A stretch of DNA of 64,000 nt. It comes from Sinonovacula constricta (lineage: Eukaryota; Mollusca; Bivalvia; Cardiida; Solecurtidae). The notes under the pieces are model-generated. The model searched no databases. It saw nothing but the letters and a program-made list of their open reading frames with translations, and was not told the DNA's origin. Positions 28,030 to 40,720 of this stretch are shown one piece after another (the first letter of the stretch is position 1; every line of letters begins with the position of its first letter). The stretch spans positions 19,010,017 through 19,074,016 of the forward strand of contig CM017556.1 in NCBI GenBank assembly GCA_007844125.1, read 5' to 3'. A program made the position numbers and the translations under genes.

Positions 28030-31000
28030 ATATAATATCACTTTCGGGCGATGAAGCTTAACAAATTATCCGTGCATGTATCCCATGAACCATAATTGTC
28101 TACTAATTATTTTCTTCTGAGAGAAAAGGGTGATTACCTAAATTATACGGTCCTGTGTTAAGATACTTGTGTTAATACGCTTCTATGTGAGATAAGTTTG
28201 TCTATCACCTTGTTATTTTTTTTGTCGAGTGCCCAGAAATATTTCTAGTTAGTTTTCGGTTTTGTATTACTTTCTTTAGATTTTACTGTTCTAAGCTGGA
28301 AGTTTTTTTTAATGTAAATGCTAGTGATTTCATAGGTTTAAAGTTGTTATATGCTTTGGAATTTGATAATAAAATTTGGTGCAAATAACTTTTCAGATAC
28401 ATTATATGGCATATATTATGGCTGTTTGTACATAGTTGTTGAATTAATTCAAATAAGTCAATAAAGATTATACAATTTGTAAAATCATGAAGCATTGGGG
28501 AGTCTTAAAAGATTTTAAATTACTTCGGTCGAAACCTTGAAATGTTCCGATCATGAATTTGTTCGTATTATTTTCCCTTAACCCGAATTTACTTTCGTCC
28601 TTGACCTTTAATTCGTAAATAACAAAGGCGGGCGAAGGAAGCACGGCTCGAAAGAGAGGACGGCCAACTTTGTCTTATTCGGAAAGCAAAAACAATCATT
28701 GACACGTAGTGTGGAACAGAAGAAATTTAGAATTCACCATTTACTTTTGGCGTTTTTTTAACGGAAATACCCGATGCAATTATTCAATTATTGGCGTTGA
28801 TTGACTATGGCGACGAAAGTGAAAGTTGGGTTTAAGGCAAATATTTTTTGCTTAGTGAGACGAATTATAGTTCTATTTTACCAATTTTGAGCATTTAAAC
28901 ATTCGCAATACAAAATCATATAGGCTAACACACAGTTTCTAGCGACAGAAAAATCCACTTAAAACTCTCCCAATGCAGAATATCATAACGTTCGTCATGG
29001 CGGTTAAACATACTCATTTTGATTAAAAAGCATTATTGGTCGGAAGGATTGATTGATGCAACCCACTTCCGACTTAATCTATGGACTTGTCAGAAAAATC
29101 GCGATGCAAGTGATAGACACTTCTTGTTAACAATGGTATGGAGAACCACTCTGGATGAAATGCCACTGTCTTGTGTTCTTATTACATCCTAATACATTTT
29201 GATTGATAGAAGAATTTGGCATCTGGCTTCCGTGATCAATGGTTACAATGGAAAACATAATGGTTGGTACTGTTATAAAGTAGCCTTCACTAATTAATCA
29301 ATAGCTCCGCTACTAATGGGTGCCCAAATGTTTGTTGACGTTTTTCATCTATTTGTACTGTTCAGTTAACAAACCAAATGTAATTAGTCAAATACACATT
29401 AAAGGACAAAAAACGCCATCCAGACAATAAAAATCGTATTTAGAGGAAGTGATGGAAAAATAGTTATTGATGTTTTTTATAATACATTTTTGCTGCTGGC
29501 GCATGTTACAGCTGACCACTTTATAGTTTGCCTTGAATATTGTAGATAAAACGATCCCTAAGTTATCCCTTCAGCAGTTTCTATCCTACCATTTATATTA
29601 TCGCTTCATTCTGTCTGCAAAGCCATCGCACTGCCTCTTAATCAGTATCTTATATATAGGGTAAATAATATGCATACACAATGTCATATATGGTTAATCC
29701 CAAACTGTAATTTATAGTGCACTGGGCAGCCTTAGAGTACTATCATTAATTTTATATTGTAACAACTTACGATGAGCCATTCATTCAATATATAAAGAGA
29801 GATTACTCGAATATAATTATATTTATGAGTTAAGTGTGTCTCTTAATTGATTTGTTAAGATAGTATCTTAATTTATACACGTATCTAAACAATAACGTGG
29901 AAAACTTTTATCTTCTTCGTTAAAAACGATATAACCAAAACAGACAAGATGTCGTATAACAGAATGATATTCCATTTCATTGACATATACTTGTTTGCAA
30001 ATCGCACAGCAGCGTATTATGTACACAATTTCCTTACGGGCAACTTATTTTGATCGCAATATCTTGTCCATTTATAAAAGTATATAAAGTTATCTCAATA
30101 AACAAAAAATTAGTTCCACCATTATCATTTTGAAGAAAAGGTAAGTGGGCTGGATAGATAATTATTTAAAGCATCTATAAAAATAACTTTAGGTGGAAGG
30201 ACGGGCTTAATGTCATCATGCGTCCATGCTTTTTAATTGACTTTTTTGTTAAAGAAAATGAGTACTTCATTGTGATTATGATACAAATGATACCATTGTG
30301 CATTAAAATGTAAACATTTAAAATTGCAATCAGGAAATTATATTAATTTAAATAACACGATGAGTTGTTGAAACTGCACAACATGGTTAGTGTCTTTGGT
30401 TTCACTATTTGAATTTTTTTCTCTTCCTTCATCCACTCTTGCGTTATAGGCAAGTTTCAAGGAAACTTGAGCAGTCGCCATACACTTAACATGACATCTC
30501 CGGGAAATCGGTTGCCTTTATAACTTAACATTCCATTTACAGATAAATCTGTGGCCTTTCACATTACCACATTTGGAGTTTTGTGTCAAAATTTAGATAA
30601 TTCTCTGTAGTTTAGAAAATTATCTTTTTTTAAAAAAAAAAAAGACGTACGTTTTATCGTATAACTCATTAAGTAATTAATGTCATTATACTTTGTGTAT
30701 TTACACCTTTTCTCTTTTAAGGAACTGATTTTTTGCCAAGATTTTTTTCTCATGTACATAGTGTACATAAATTATAGTTAATTAAAATATTTGTATTTTT
30801 TTGTAAATTATATATTTCATCAGTTTTATTATCTCAGGTGTTTACTTTTTTCTGTTGATCATGTGACTGTCCTTTTTTGTTTACATTGGATGTCTTAATG
30901 AAAAAGAAAAACCTTCAAAAGGTGTAGAATTGGAGAGATACGCAATTCAAATTAAAGCTTCCCAGTCAGTCCTCAAACCTATTTCAGGTGACAACACTTC

Positions 31001-31950
31001 GATTTGTCTATATGTACGAAATCTGTCGTCTTTGTTTGCCACATTTACAATAACTTGGTGTGTCTTTGTCAAGCGGTATTTCAAATTTTGATAGATGCGG
31101 TAATCCTCATAGGGCGTTTTTTTTACATTTCAGTGATATTGTCTACGAGTTTATTTATAATTGTCTGACAACAATCTTAAGAGTTTTACTGGCTATAAAG
31201 ACGAGCAAATAAGAGATCAATGTCATCCAATGAAAAATATTTTGCAGATTTATTTTTCTACCTCTTGTTGGTTTTGCGATTGTTGATTTTATTAATGTTA
31301 TGGTTATTTATAAACTGCAGCAATTTTACATGTTCTCCCTATTGGTTGCACAGTAGAATATTATCTTAAAATAGAAACCGTACATGATTTGATTAGTACA
31401 TTAAATAAGTTATGAATCCAAAAAATGTTGTGAGAAACAAATACTTAAGGTTCATTTTTTTTTGTCTGTGTTTCCGGTGAACGGAGTACATCACATTGTA
31501 TAAAACGCAATTGAACCATCTTACCTTACATAAATTATATGCTGAAGGCTTCACGTGAACAGGTTGTTACTTGTCGTAAATATGTCTTATCTCAATTCTG
31601 AGAAATAGAAGTTGCGGTGAAGACATGTAATCAGGCAGTCTCATACAGAAGCATCAACACTTCAAGGTCACAGTACTGATAAATGTTTCTCTGCAATAAC
31701 TTACATTCTGCATGTGGCAATTCTAGATTCTCGTAAACTGACGTGTGCTTAGATGAAAAATACAATGTGTCGTCTCTTGTTTGACATTCACGTTAGCCAG
31801 TTTGATTAACAAAGTTCTAATAAATGGTTTTGACAGACAAAAATGCAACAACAAAACGCATCCGCAAAATTAAAGTATCGACGACAAATCTCTATATATG
31901 CATAATAGTATTGTAAAGAAAAGTGCAAGAAAGAAGAAGACAACTAATTT
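28030..31950. other. Non-coding duplicated unit B, blocks 1 to 3
   Basis: Collinear with about 1890-6020: 28050-28320, 29010-30240 and 31030-31950 align with unit A at offsets of about 25.9 to 26.1 kb. No frame is shared. The stretch 28320-29000 contains a slightly more GC-rich patch near 28625-28670 with no recognised content. Confidence 0.65.
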
Positions 31951-32962
31951 ACGTCGGCCAATTCGCTGAAGTGACCAACCCCATTTATTTTAGCTTTAAA
32001 TGATTGTGTCATATCATACAATCAGTTCTTTTCCATAATGTCACGAAAGTTTCTTTTCACAGGAAGGACGAGATCTAGATTTTCTCTTTGCAAATAAACT
32101 AATACATTAGTTTTATAAAAATAACTTTTCCAAATTATTCATTCCGTTATTCACATTAAACTGTTGTTATTCTTATTTAACTTATATTTAATTCTCAAAG
32201 CTTTAATTGTACATGTAACTTTATATTAAATATCTATATATTTTTATAAAATGTATGGTTGATCGAATGTCGTTTTTGTTTTAAATATTTTGCCTACGAA
32301 TAAACTTTTTGTCCTAATCCTTAACATGGAAGAACTCTCTTTGATAAGAAACGCTAAATCTGAATATCGATAAAAGTGCCCGTTAGACAATCACAGTTAC
32401 AGATTAAAAGAATAAATAATTTATAAGTGTGTTATCAGATCGTAAATTTATAACAATGTATGAAAACATCTGACAAAAGCGTTAAAGAGGTGATTCAAGT
32501 TCGTTTCTGAGACTTTTGAATTACCTTGATGCTTAACATCATTTGATATGGGTCATCTGGTAGAAGCCTTTTGCTTACAAGACTCTGTTTTGACATAGCG
32601 CGATTATGTATACTTTTTCGCATCAGTAAATGCAAACTCTATATTGTTTGCCAAAGTAATGACATATTATTAATAGTCACGAAAATCTAAAATGAACATT
32701 CATCTCACTCAGAATAAAGCACACTTTTTATAACATGTAAATAGATTCCACCCCAGTGGCTGATTTGTAGAAAGCTCAGTTCATTGATATGCGATATTTA
32801 AAGTTTTTTTTTACAATTTTTTTTTAAACGACATCGACAAATCTCATTCGTCCGTTTTCATTTAGGATTTAAACAAATTATATCCAGCATTTGTATGTAC
32901 CTTTTCGTTTCACATTTTAATGCATTGCAGTGACTTTCACCTTTTTGCGGACCAACATAGTA
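31951..32962. other. Non-coding, specific to unit B
   Basis: No match in unit A and no recognised gene or RNA. Confidence 0.5.
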
Positions 32963-33030
32963 GATATGTCTGGGTAAAACCACCGGCGCACCGTAGTTCA
33001 GCTGAAAATCTTTGCCGCATGGAGTTGAGG
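32963..33030 (+). mobile_element. Fragment of SINE family 1 (body only)
   Basis: TCTGGGTAAAACCACCGG followed by CGCACCGTAG and CCGCATGGAGTT matches the non-tRNA body of the SINE at 2362-2445. The tRNA-like head is absent. It is in the opposite orientation to the first copy. Confidence 0.7.
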
Positions 33031-33135
33031 TTAGTTTCTAACATAATCATAGCAATATTGAACGTGATTTATTTCATAGCAAAACAAAAGATAAATTTCA
33101 CAACGAAGAACATATCGAGTAATTTAGATGTGAAA

Positions 33136-33186
<51 letters not shown>

Positions 33187-33237
33187 GCACTCTCTCTCTC
33201 TCTCTCTCTATAGAAAGGTAGATAGATAGGTAGATAC

Positions 33238-33305
<68 letters not shown>

Positions 33306-33371
33306 GCAGGCAGGCAGGCAGGCAGGCAGGCAGAAAGGCAGACAGGAAGGCATGCAGGCTGGAAAGCAGGC

Positions 33372-33422
<51 letters not shown>

Positions 33423-33425
33423 TAG

Positions 33426-33518
<93 letters not shown>

Positions 33519-33530
33519 AAGATAGATATG
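33136..33530. repeat. Compound (CT)n-(GATA)n-(CAGG)n-(CAGA)n-(GATA)n array
   Basis: A CT run (33136-33209, interrupted once) is followed by GATA units (33211-33306), CAGG units (33305-33332 with degenerate extension to about 33368), CAGA units (33369-33420) and GATA again (33421-33530). Frames across it give only Ser-Leu, Tyr-Leu-Ser-Ile and Cys-Leu-Pro repeats. Unit A lacks it. Confidence 0.97.
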
Positions 33531-34249
33531 AATATATAGATAAGAGGTACTTATGAGGTGAGACTTTAGCGTTGTGCATTAATTTCCGTCGTTGGTTCGT
33601 GAAAGTATCGAAGATATTAATAGCGTACGAGTGTATTGCTTGCATTCAACTCTCCACTTACAATAAATTATAACGTAAAGCCACAACTAATTTAAGTTCA
33701 AGTATTTGTTTCTGCCCTGTTAAGTCTAGCTAGTCTTACATGTAACTAATATTCAGCGTTGTATGTCCTTTCTATGCAGGAAGGCGGCGTTCTTTGCAAA
33801 AGCCTACTTTGACGAAAATCTTGCTTAAAATGCACACAACAACTGTTATGCTATGCTTTATGCTAAATATTCTGAAACCAAGCTTTAAGAATATATGCAA
33901 TGGCGCTCTCTTGGCTACTTGGTGTAAATGATACACGCTTTATGCTGTCCTGTTAAACAAAGTCGGAAATGTTTTCACCTTGAATTGTCAGATTAACGAA
34001 GGCTAGGTGATTAGCAAAGAAATCAGTTTCCTTTATGTTCTTCAACTTTAGAAAGATCTCTGCATTTTAATTGATAGGATGTACGCAAAGATTTGGTTAT
34101 TCAAAAACCAGGTTCTATCTGCTCTGCTTTATTCTACTTGGATTAATCGTTTGTCTGTCCAATGTTCTGATTGACTTGTTCAGCGGCAGAACGAAAGGGT
34201 TGCTGCTTGTTAGATTGTATAAAAATAAATTATCATGATTATAACTGGT
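33531..34249. other. Non-coding, specific to unit B
   Basis: No gene, RNA or repeat recognised between the microsatellite and the point where similarity to unit A resumes. Confidence 0.5.
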
Positions 34250-36190
34250 TTTAAAAATGGAAGTCACGTGAAAGCTCGATGTGTTAATAAATAAAATACG
34301 TGTAGCTGAAATAAACAGTGAACTATGAAACTTAATCACTTTAGCAAAGCAAAATCTTCTTCATATTATTAGCGTTTATTTCAGGCTAAAATTAAAAAGA
34401 CTTGGCGGAATTTCGGGGTTTACTTTATTTTGTATAATGCCTCGTCACAGTAGTGTTGTACCTTTTAACACGTTTTTCTGTGCCTTTTCAACTTTTTATA
34501 TGCGTTTCAATACTTCAAGAACTTTGTTATACTTACTTATATTGGGTTAGAAACGTCTTATGTGTAAATGCGAATGCCAAAGGATGCTATGAGGAGAAAT
34601 GTGTGTGTCACGTTATTTAAACAAGAGTCTAATTCAATTAAAATATTCAGGATAAAACTGAAGGAGATTTCAAGACTCTCGTTTCCTTCTGTGGCACAGT
34701 AAAACATCTTCAGCCAGATTAAATTAATGCTTTTATGCGAGTCTGATTTCACAAATCTGCTACTCATTCTTACCAGATACATTTTTAATAATTGTTTAAC
34801 CTTATTATTAAAATCGTTAACAATTCATACGTAAAGTCCTCTTGAGAGGGATATATGAAAAATACTACTTTTAATTTAAAACAAAGCGTAGCTTTTCAAA
34901 TATCCTATCCGCTAATATATAGAATAGTTACTCACGTGTTCTAGTATTGGCCTTTTACAATTCCGATGTTTTTCATGACTAAGCATCGCAGAGCACATAA
35001 CAATTCCCATGACGCATGTCAAAGACAAGAGGCAGCATCTTCTTACATGTTTCCCTTGCAAACACAAAATGTAAACGCGTCCCTAGTATGTTTCATACAA
35101 TCAAATAAAATGAAGTGTTAATGGCAGAAAGTGAAATTACACACCAAGTGTTCCGGAGACAGAAATATTTATTTTAATAAAAAGGATTAACACATGTTAA
35201 AGGAAATGTTCAAATACGGCCACAGAAAGACAAAAATAAACCAGTTATTAATCATTGCACCTTATATAATATCGCCAGTGCAGTTCATTGGGCTCAGCTG
35301 CAACTTTGTGAGCGTTGGCAATGCATACAAGAAATATGCCGAAGATACATTTTCTTGTTAAATCCTTGTGTCTCTTTTCCCCTTGCAAAACCATTGTTTG
35401 TACTTTCTTTCAAGTGGTGTCATGTTCGCCTCAAGACAAAATAACCGAAATAACACAGGAAACAAGGTTTAAGACCATGGGCTTAAACAAGCGATCGTAA
35501 TGTCCTCGTAATGACGCCATGTTACCATCGTATTATTGTATGGTGAGATCAAGACAATCACCCGTTGTTGCCAAAGACAGCCGAACCTGATTAACTCCTT
35601 GTTCATGTGTTTGCGTAAACATACAAATATGGCAATCTCAGAGCATCCTCCTCTAGTCACCCGCCTGTTGAGCAAAGCAGAATGGCATAGTTTGAGACAA
35701 TCAAGAAAAGAAAGTTACCTGCATTTCTTTTTTTATATCAATCTTATAACAAACATTCCCTTTTTGCATTTCCTTTATTGATTTGTTATAATGCTATATT
35801 TGCTTCATGTAGTATTCAATAATCTATTTATAATGTTTTGCTTGTATATTCAAGGAATATGGTAAAAAAGTGAGAAGAACTTGAGATCTGTTTGTCTACT
35901 TTAACCATCTTCGTGTAGCCCTACTTTTGTTTTAACATGAAATCGTGCGCCCTCTTGAAGGCGTAAACTTGTTTTGTCTGTTGATTAGTTATTGGCCAAT
36001 CCGCAAAAATCATATCCGTTTAGCCATTTGGATTCAATTTTAGTGAGGCCAGCATGAAGAAGAACATATAGCCTTAATTCATTTTTACATTGGCAATGCC
36101 CTTAAGATGCCAGTACACATGCTATAAATTTATAAAATATCAATTTACAGAAACTACGTTATGAAGTGTTTGTTTTAACACATATTATGC
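34250..36190. other. Non-coding duplicated unit B, block 4
   Basis: Aligns with about 12300-14680 in the same orientation at an offset of about 21.5 to 22 kb. The smaller offset compared with blocks 1-3 reflects the 5.9 kb insertion in unit A. No frame is conserved between the copies. Confidence 0.7.
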
Positions 36191-36654
36191 ACAAGAAAGA
36201 GTTGACGAAGAGCATCAAAATCGATGGAAAACAATGTAAAAATAAAATGTTATCATCAGAGCATTCACCAAAAGAAAACGTTTTTGAAATGCAGTTGCAT
36301 ATACGAGCTTTGATTGTCACATGTTTATGAACAACAATGTTATACCTTGGACCAACATTTAAGTTGTTATTGCTGGTCATTAAATGTTAACATACGCAAG
36401 ACCATATAAAATGCATCCCTCGGTTATCCATAACACATCCGTTTCAGTCGGAATCAATTTCAGTTGATATAAGTAAGATTTTTAATGTGATATTTGTAAC
36501 AGTTCTTACATGTTTTTGTTTAAGTGGTAGTTGTTTAAGAAACAAAAGAAAGCAAACACCAGACATCAGCGCTTGTGCATTTTTAATTCAAATAGATTGT
36601 TTTTCTTTTTATTGCTTGCATTTGAGAACGTCATCAGGAAGTGAAAGGTCAAAG
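36191..36654. other. Non-coding, no feature seen
   Basis: No clear match in unit A and no recognised content. Confidence 0.45.
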
Positions 36655-36872
36655 TGCTATTAAACCGGTTTAAGCACGCCATTCGATCCCTTTAGCCGAT
36701 TGACCGTTCCAAGGCGGTAACTGTTTTTTAGGCTGCTCTTTTAGTTAAATGACTCATCATAGGTTTGTTCTTACTTTTTTTATTTGGCATACATGTGAAT
36801 ACCTTTGTAATGTGCATTTTTTCAAATTCTGGCATATGTTGCAATGCTCATAGGACTTTGACAAATATTCAT
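36655..36872 (-). repeat. Dispersed repeat R1 copy, minus strand
   Basis: Read on the minus strand it gives AAAGTCCTATGAGCATTGC, AAAGGTATTCACATGT, GATGAGTCATTTAAC, CCGCCTTGGAACGGTCAATC and then a GTGCTTAAACCGGTTTAA extension. The opposite orientation to neighbouring copies supports independent insertion. Confidence 0.75.
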
Positions 36873-38344
36873 ATTCAGAGAAAAGGATAACGTTGTAAAG
36901 AAAGAAGCCAAAAATCCGAGAAATAACAAATCATTGCAGCTGTTTATTTCTTTGCGCATTGTAAACATTGAGCAATTCCATTTGAATTTTAGGAAGTTGG
37001 AACAGGTTTATACCCAGTATTAATGCCAGAAGGCTTTCATCGTCATGCAACTTTTAAATCACATGGTCATACTTCTTACAGCTATAAAAGTTGGAACTGT
37101 CTGAACGAAACGGCAAATTGCATACGAGCAGAATAAGAGAGGCATTTTTATATCATCATTTGATGAAGTTTTAGTATCATAATCTCGACCTGGTGTTTAT
37201 TACAAACTGACAAATGTGAAACGTAAACGAGCAGTTTCTCACAAAGAGCTAATACCTTCTTATCTATTATTGTAACGTCAGATACATGTTTTTTGTTCGA
37301 CGAAGAAGGTCGTAAGCCTATAATCTTTAAGGACGTTTGGAGGATTTTCATTACACTTGGTATTAGTTTTGGAAATTGTATAGGTGTACTTCAAGTGTTT
37401 CATTAGTAGCTATGACCATTTATGTATTAATGTATCTAAAAAGAAAATCAATAAAATTAAATCTGAAATTATTTCATTTACACCTGAACAAATAACTAAT
37501 CATCAGTGGATATTTTTTTTGCTTATAGTGGAGTGACAATCGTTCCAAAAGTGGCATATTTAAGGAGGATGTGACCACAACAGTAGAACAAGCAACGTTA
37601 TACATCAAGATGTTCGTCAATATCTATAGTAATATTAAAATATTTTCTTGAATACTGTTGACGATAAAATAAAGTTAACACGTAAAAATAAGTCATATCA
37701 GGGTCAGTGACAATGCCACCGTCAATATTTACAAATACCGAAAATCAGAAGTTTGTACAAAAACTTCATAATCATAACTTGCTGAAGAGCACATGTTATA
37801 TATAAAAAAATTCCGTCCTTGTCTCTAGTGAGTCTTTTTTATCCTATCAACGTAAGGTAGGGTCTACGTAATTGGAGATAGAGTCCAAAATGGCTTCCAA
37901 ATATTTCAATAAAATAGTATTGGTGAGATTAACAAAAATAGTTTGTTGAATTCTTCAAAATTGTTTTTGCAGTTACGTAATTACTGTGTGTCAGCCAATC
38001 GCACACTGAGCAACAAAGTCACACTGAGCAACAAGGTCAAATAAATCTAAAACACTGTTTATGATGTATTTTTCACTTATCTACAATGGGCAGTGGTTGC
38101 ATTGTTTTCTTTGTATATTTTATATTATAATATTATATTATACAATTTATGTTGGTCAATTACAAGTGTAAAACACGTTTGCTTCTGAAATAGCGTTTTT
38201 TCCAGCTAACAATAAATTAAAGAACTACGAAAATGTTAACCGACATAACTGATATTTGGTTAAATGACCTGTATCTATTTAAAAAGTGATACACCAGTCT
38301 TAAAGCATTTTATCATTGTGTTTTTATTAAAAGATAAAAGTCAT
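36873..38344. other. Non-coding, start of unit-B-specific insertion
   Basis: Only 36930-37010 matches unit A (about 15210-15300). From about 37010 to the pseudogene no content was recognised. A 15-bp word TCACACTGAGCAACA is repeated at 38000-38014 and 38020-38034. Confidence 0.5.
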
Positions 38345-40720
38345 TTATTCAATGTAAAAATATCAGCCATAGACCATCTGAGGAACCAGGATCCCGGAGA
38401 CTGAACTCATCCTGTAGTCATAAACAGTGGTCAATCAAAAAAACTTTCTAAAGAAGCAACTGGTAAAGGCACCTTAGTGTATGCAACATAAAACTGTTAT
38501 TGGTCGGCTGAAAATTCTTGGTTTGATGTGCTTCTTGGAAAGTGATTTTTCCTATCTCAATTTGTCAAAGGAGCAACATGATCTGAAATCATATAGGATA
38601 CCAACAAAGTAAGTGAAACATGTCACAGTGACATCAGCAGATCAGGAAGGCCAGTGCCAAGGTCAGACAGAGCTTCCAAGCCAGAAGCACATGTCATCAT
38701 AACATTGAACGCTGCTTTATTTCCGATTCCATAGAAAGCACTGCATTAATCACGACCAACTAAACAGTAAACTGACAGCGGTATTCATTGCCGCTCAAAA
38801 GACAACTCATGAACAATATCATGAACAGGAGTATTTTGTCACAGTGTTGCTGTCATTTCACATCTTAAAGAAAAGCTTGTGGAGACATAGGGAGTCAGAT
38901 CGGTGAATTATTAGCACCAACACGTTTGAGTCAGGGCTAACAACGATGATGCCTTTCAGTTACATGTACTTCGTATGAAGCATTAGAAGTGTGCCAGCTT
39001 CCTTCTGATTAAAGCATTATACCCCAACAAAAGAAACACAACCAGACCTTATCATTACAGTTATTTCTCTAATCTATTCACTGACATAAATAATCTTTCC
39101 ACACTGCAAAATCTTTGAATCGGTAAATAAGAAAAGGTCCCATCAAAATTACCACATATTATCTAAAATACCTCTAAACAAAGGCAAATAGGGTAAATGT
39201 AACAAAAGCACGAAAGAGACATAACACACAAAAAGCAAACCAGTAGTTACCACCTTGGAACGGACAGTCGGCAGATAGACCTACTGGGGTGCTATCAAAC
39301 AAACAGTGGAAATAAAAATATCCCATCAAAGTGAGACACCTTACAGTAAGCAGCTGTATCGGGAGTTAAAGCTGATAAAGTGAACTTAAATATAGACAAA
39401 ATAACTTGTAGTAAAATAAACTTTCAACATATGTGCAATATGTACAGTAGATAAAGGCCACGGCAACCTAAAAGTTCCAAACGAGGGAGTAATTTGAAAT
39501 AAAACCACCCAAGCGATGACGTAAAATAAGAAAAAAATAATGACGTCATACAATGCCATGACGAAAAATGCAAAAAAGTGTCAGAAGTGAAATTAAAAAA
39601 AAACAAAAACATTAACAACACACACATGAAAGAAATCCCCGAATTTTAGCAAACAATCCAAACTAACAAAAGGAAATGTAGTATGGCGAGGAGTAAATAG
39701 GTAATGAGATTCAAGTATTATTTTATAATGAAGGTACAAAAAGCCATGTTTCTTGTACAAAGTTGTCAATGGGTATGTGCTACTGTGGGTTGAAGGCCAT
39801 TTTTCCAGTCTCCTAAGTGCATGTTGGGCTGTGTTTTAGTATGGGCATCAAATCTTTAAAGCCTTTGTCCTCGCCTTTCTCCGGTCTTTGACTTTGTACT
39901 GGCTTTAAATGTGCAATTATCAAAGACAAGAGGGACAATAGGAATCTGACTGTTTTGTCAATTACATTAAAACAAAGATGCCATGTTGTGATATGTGTGT
40001 TTTGAAGAGGTCTGCGGTGGAAGCAACATGTGGAAAGTTTTGTTTGACTGGATAATATTTTACCAATCAGATTTAAAATTTAGAATACATCATCTATCAT
40101 TTAACAGACTCTGTGGAACAGAAGTGTTCTTAATGGACCAAACCCTGTCCATTGAGATCTCCAACGTAAAGTAATAATTAAAAGAAGCCCAAAATATACT
40201 GATTCACACTCGACGGGGACAGCTTTGCTCATCAATCTGGAAACTGCATGTTTATTTTTTTTTAGTTTTACATTTACTCATACAATTGTTTCAGTGGTGC
40301 CGCAGTAGCTTCACTTATAACAAATCTGTCAATGGCAAACTTCCTGAGAAGTTGTTCACCAATGTCAAGTGTCATGCCGATGTAACAAAGTATTTTGGAC
40401 ATATGTAATAGATTCCGCGCCATTGATCATATTGAAAGAGTTGGTGGGAATGAAACATTGAATGGGTCAATAAAGGCTTTTGGTGTGAGGAGACGAGATA
40501 GTTTCTCAATTTTCGAATTGAATAGATATGCCGCATCATAATGGAATGTTTTAACCGATATATATTAAAGTTGTCTATGCTTCCGCAGAATGACAAAGAG
40601 TACTAAGTAGTGATAGAAACCATCGGTCTAGGGATGTATCTTGACTGTTAAACCGATGGTACCACCTAAAGACATGAAAGATCTGTTTGCTGTTGCCCCT
40701 TAAACATTTGATCCACACAG
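38345..40720 (-). pseudogene. Decayed gene of an unnamed, widespread metazoan protein family
   Basis: On the minus strand, broken frames give a recognisable series in the right order. N-terminal side (about 40.6-40.3 kb): EKLSRLLTPKAFIDPFNVSF and RKFAIDRFVISEATAAPLK. Next (about 39.9 kb): VFDNCTFKASTKSKTGERRG and LGDWKN. Then (39010-38861): NQKEAGTLLMLHT and IIVVSPDSNVLVLIIHRSDS. After a frameshift near 38.83 kb: CLVGRD, stop, CSAFYGIGNKAAFNV. C-terminal side: NFQPTNNSFMLHTLRCLYQL. From memory, many cnidarian, mollusc and fish predicted proteins share the pattern FDxYxxxSxKxxTRxRRG, QEEADTR, SPDTDVLVLL, GxDxTSAxxGIGK and LPPTxDxxxxHxxR; their function is not established. Several stops, at least one frameshift and a repeat insertion (39121-39715) make it non-functional. 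It lies in DNA absent from unit A. Confidence 0.75.
39121..39715 (+). repeat. Longest dispersed repeat R1 copy, inserted in the pseudogene
   Basis: It runs from GGTAAATAAGAAAAGGTCCC through ACCACCTTGGAACGGACAGT, a CATCAAAGTGAGACACC segment and TTTGAAATAAAACCACCC plus AAGCGATGACG, to AACAATCCAAACTAACAAAA. Pseudogene-derived sequence is recognisable on both sides (to about 39110 and from about 39720), so the repeat arrived after or during decay of that gene. At about 595 bp it gives the best estimate of R1 length. No terminal inverted repeats, tRNA head or poly(A) tail were seen, and no confident target duplication. Confidence 0.65.

Noticed and set aside
33069..33645. Long Ser/Leu/Tyr/Cys-rich minus-strand frames
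   Set aside because: Pure translation of tetranucleotide and CT repeats.
39123..39699. GTAAATA at both ends of R1 as a target duplication
   Set aside because: The left word is also present in the fragment at 27766, so it belongs to the element and is not a copy of the target.
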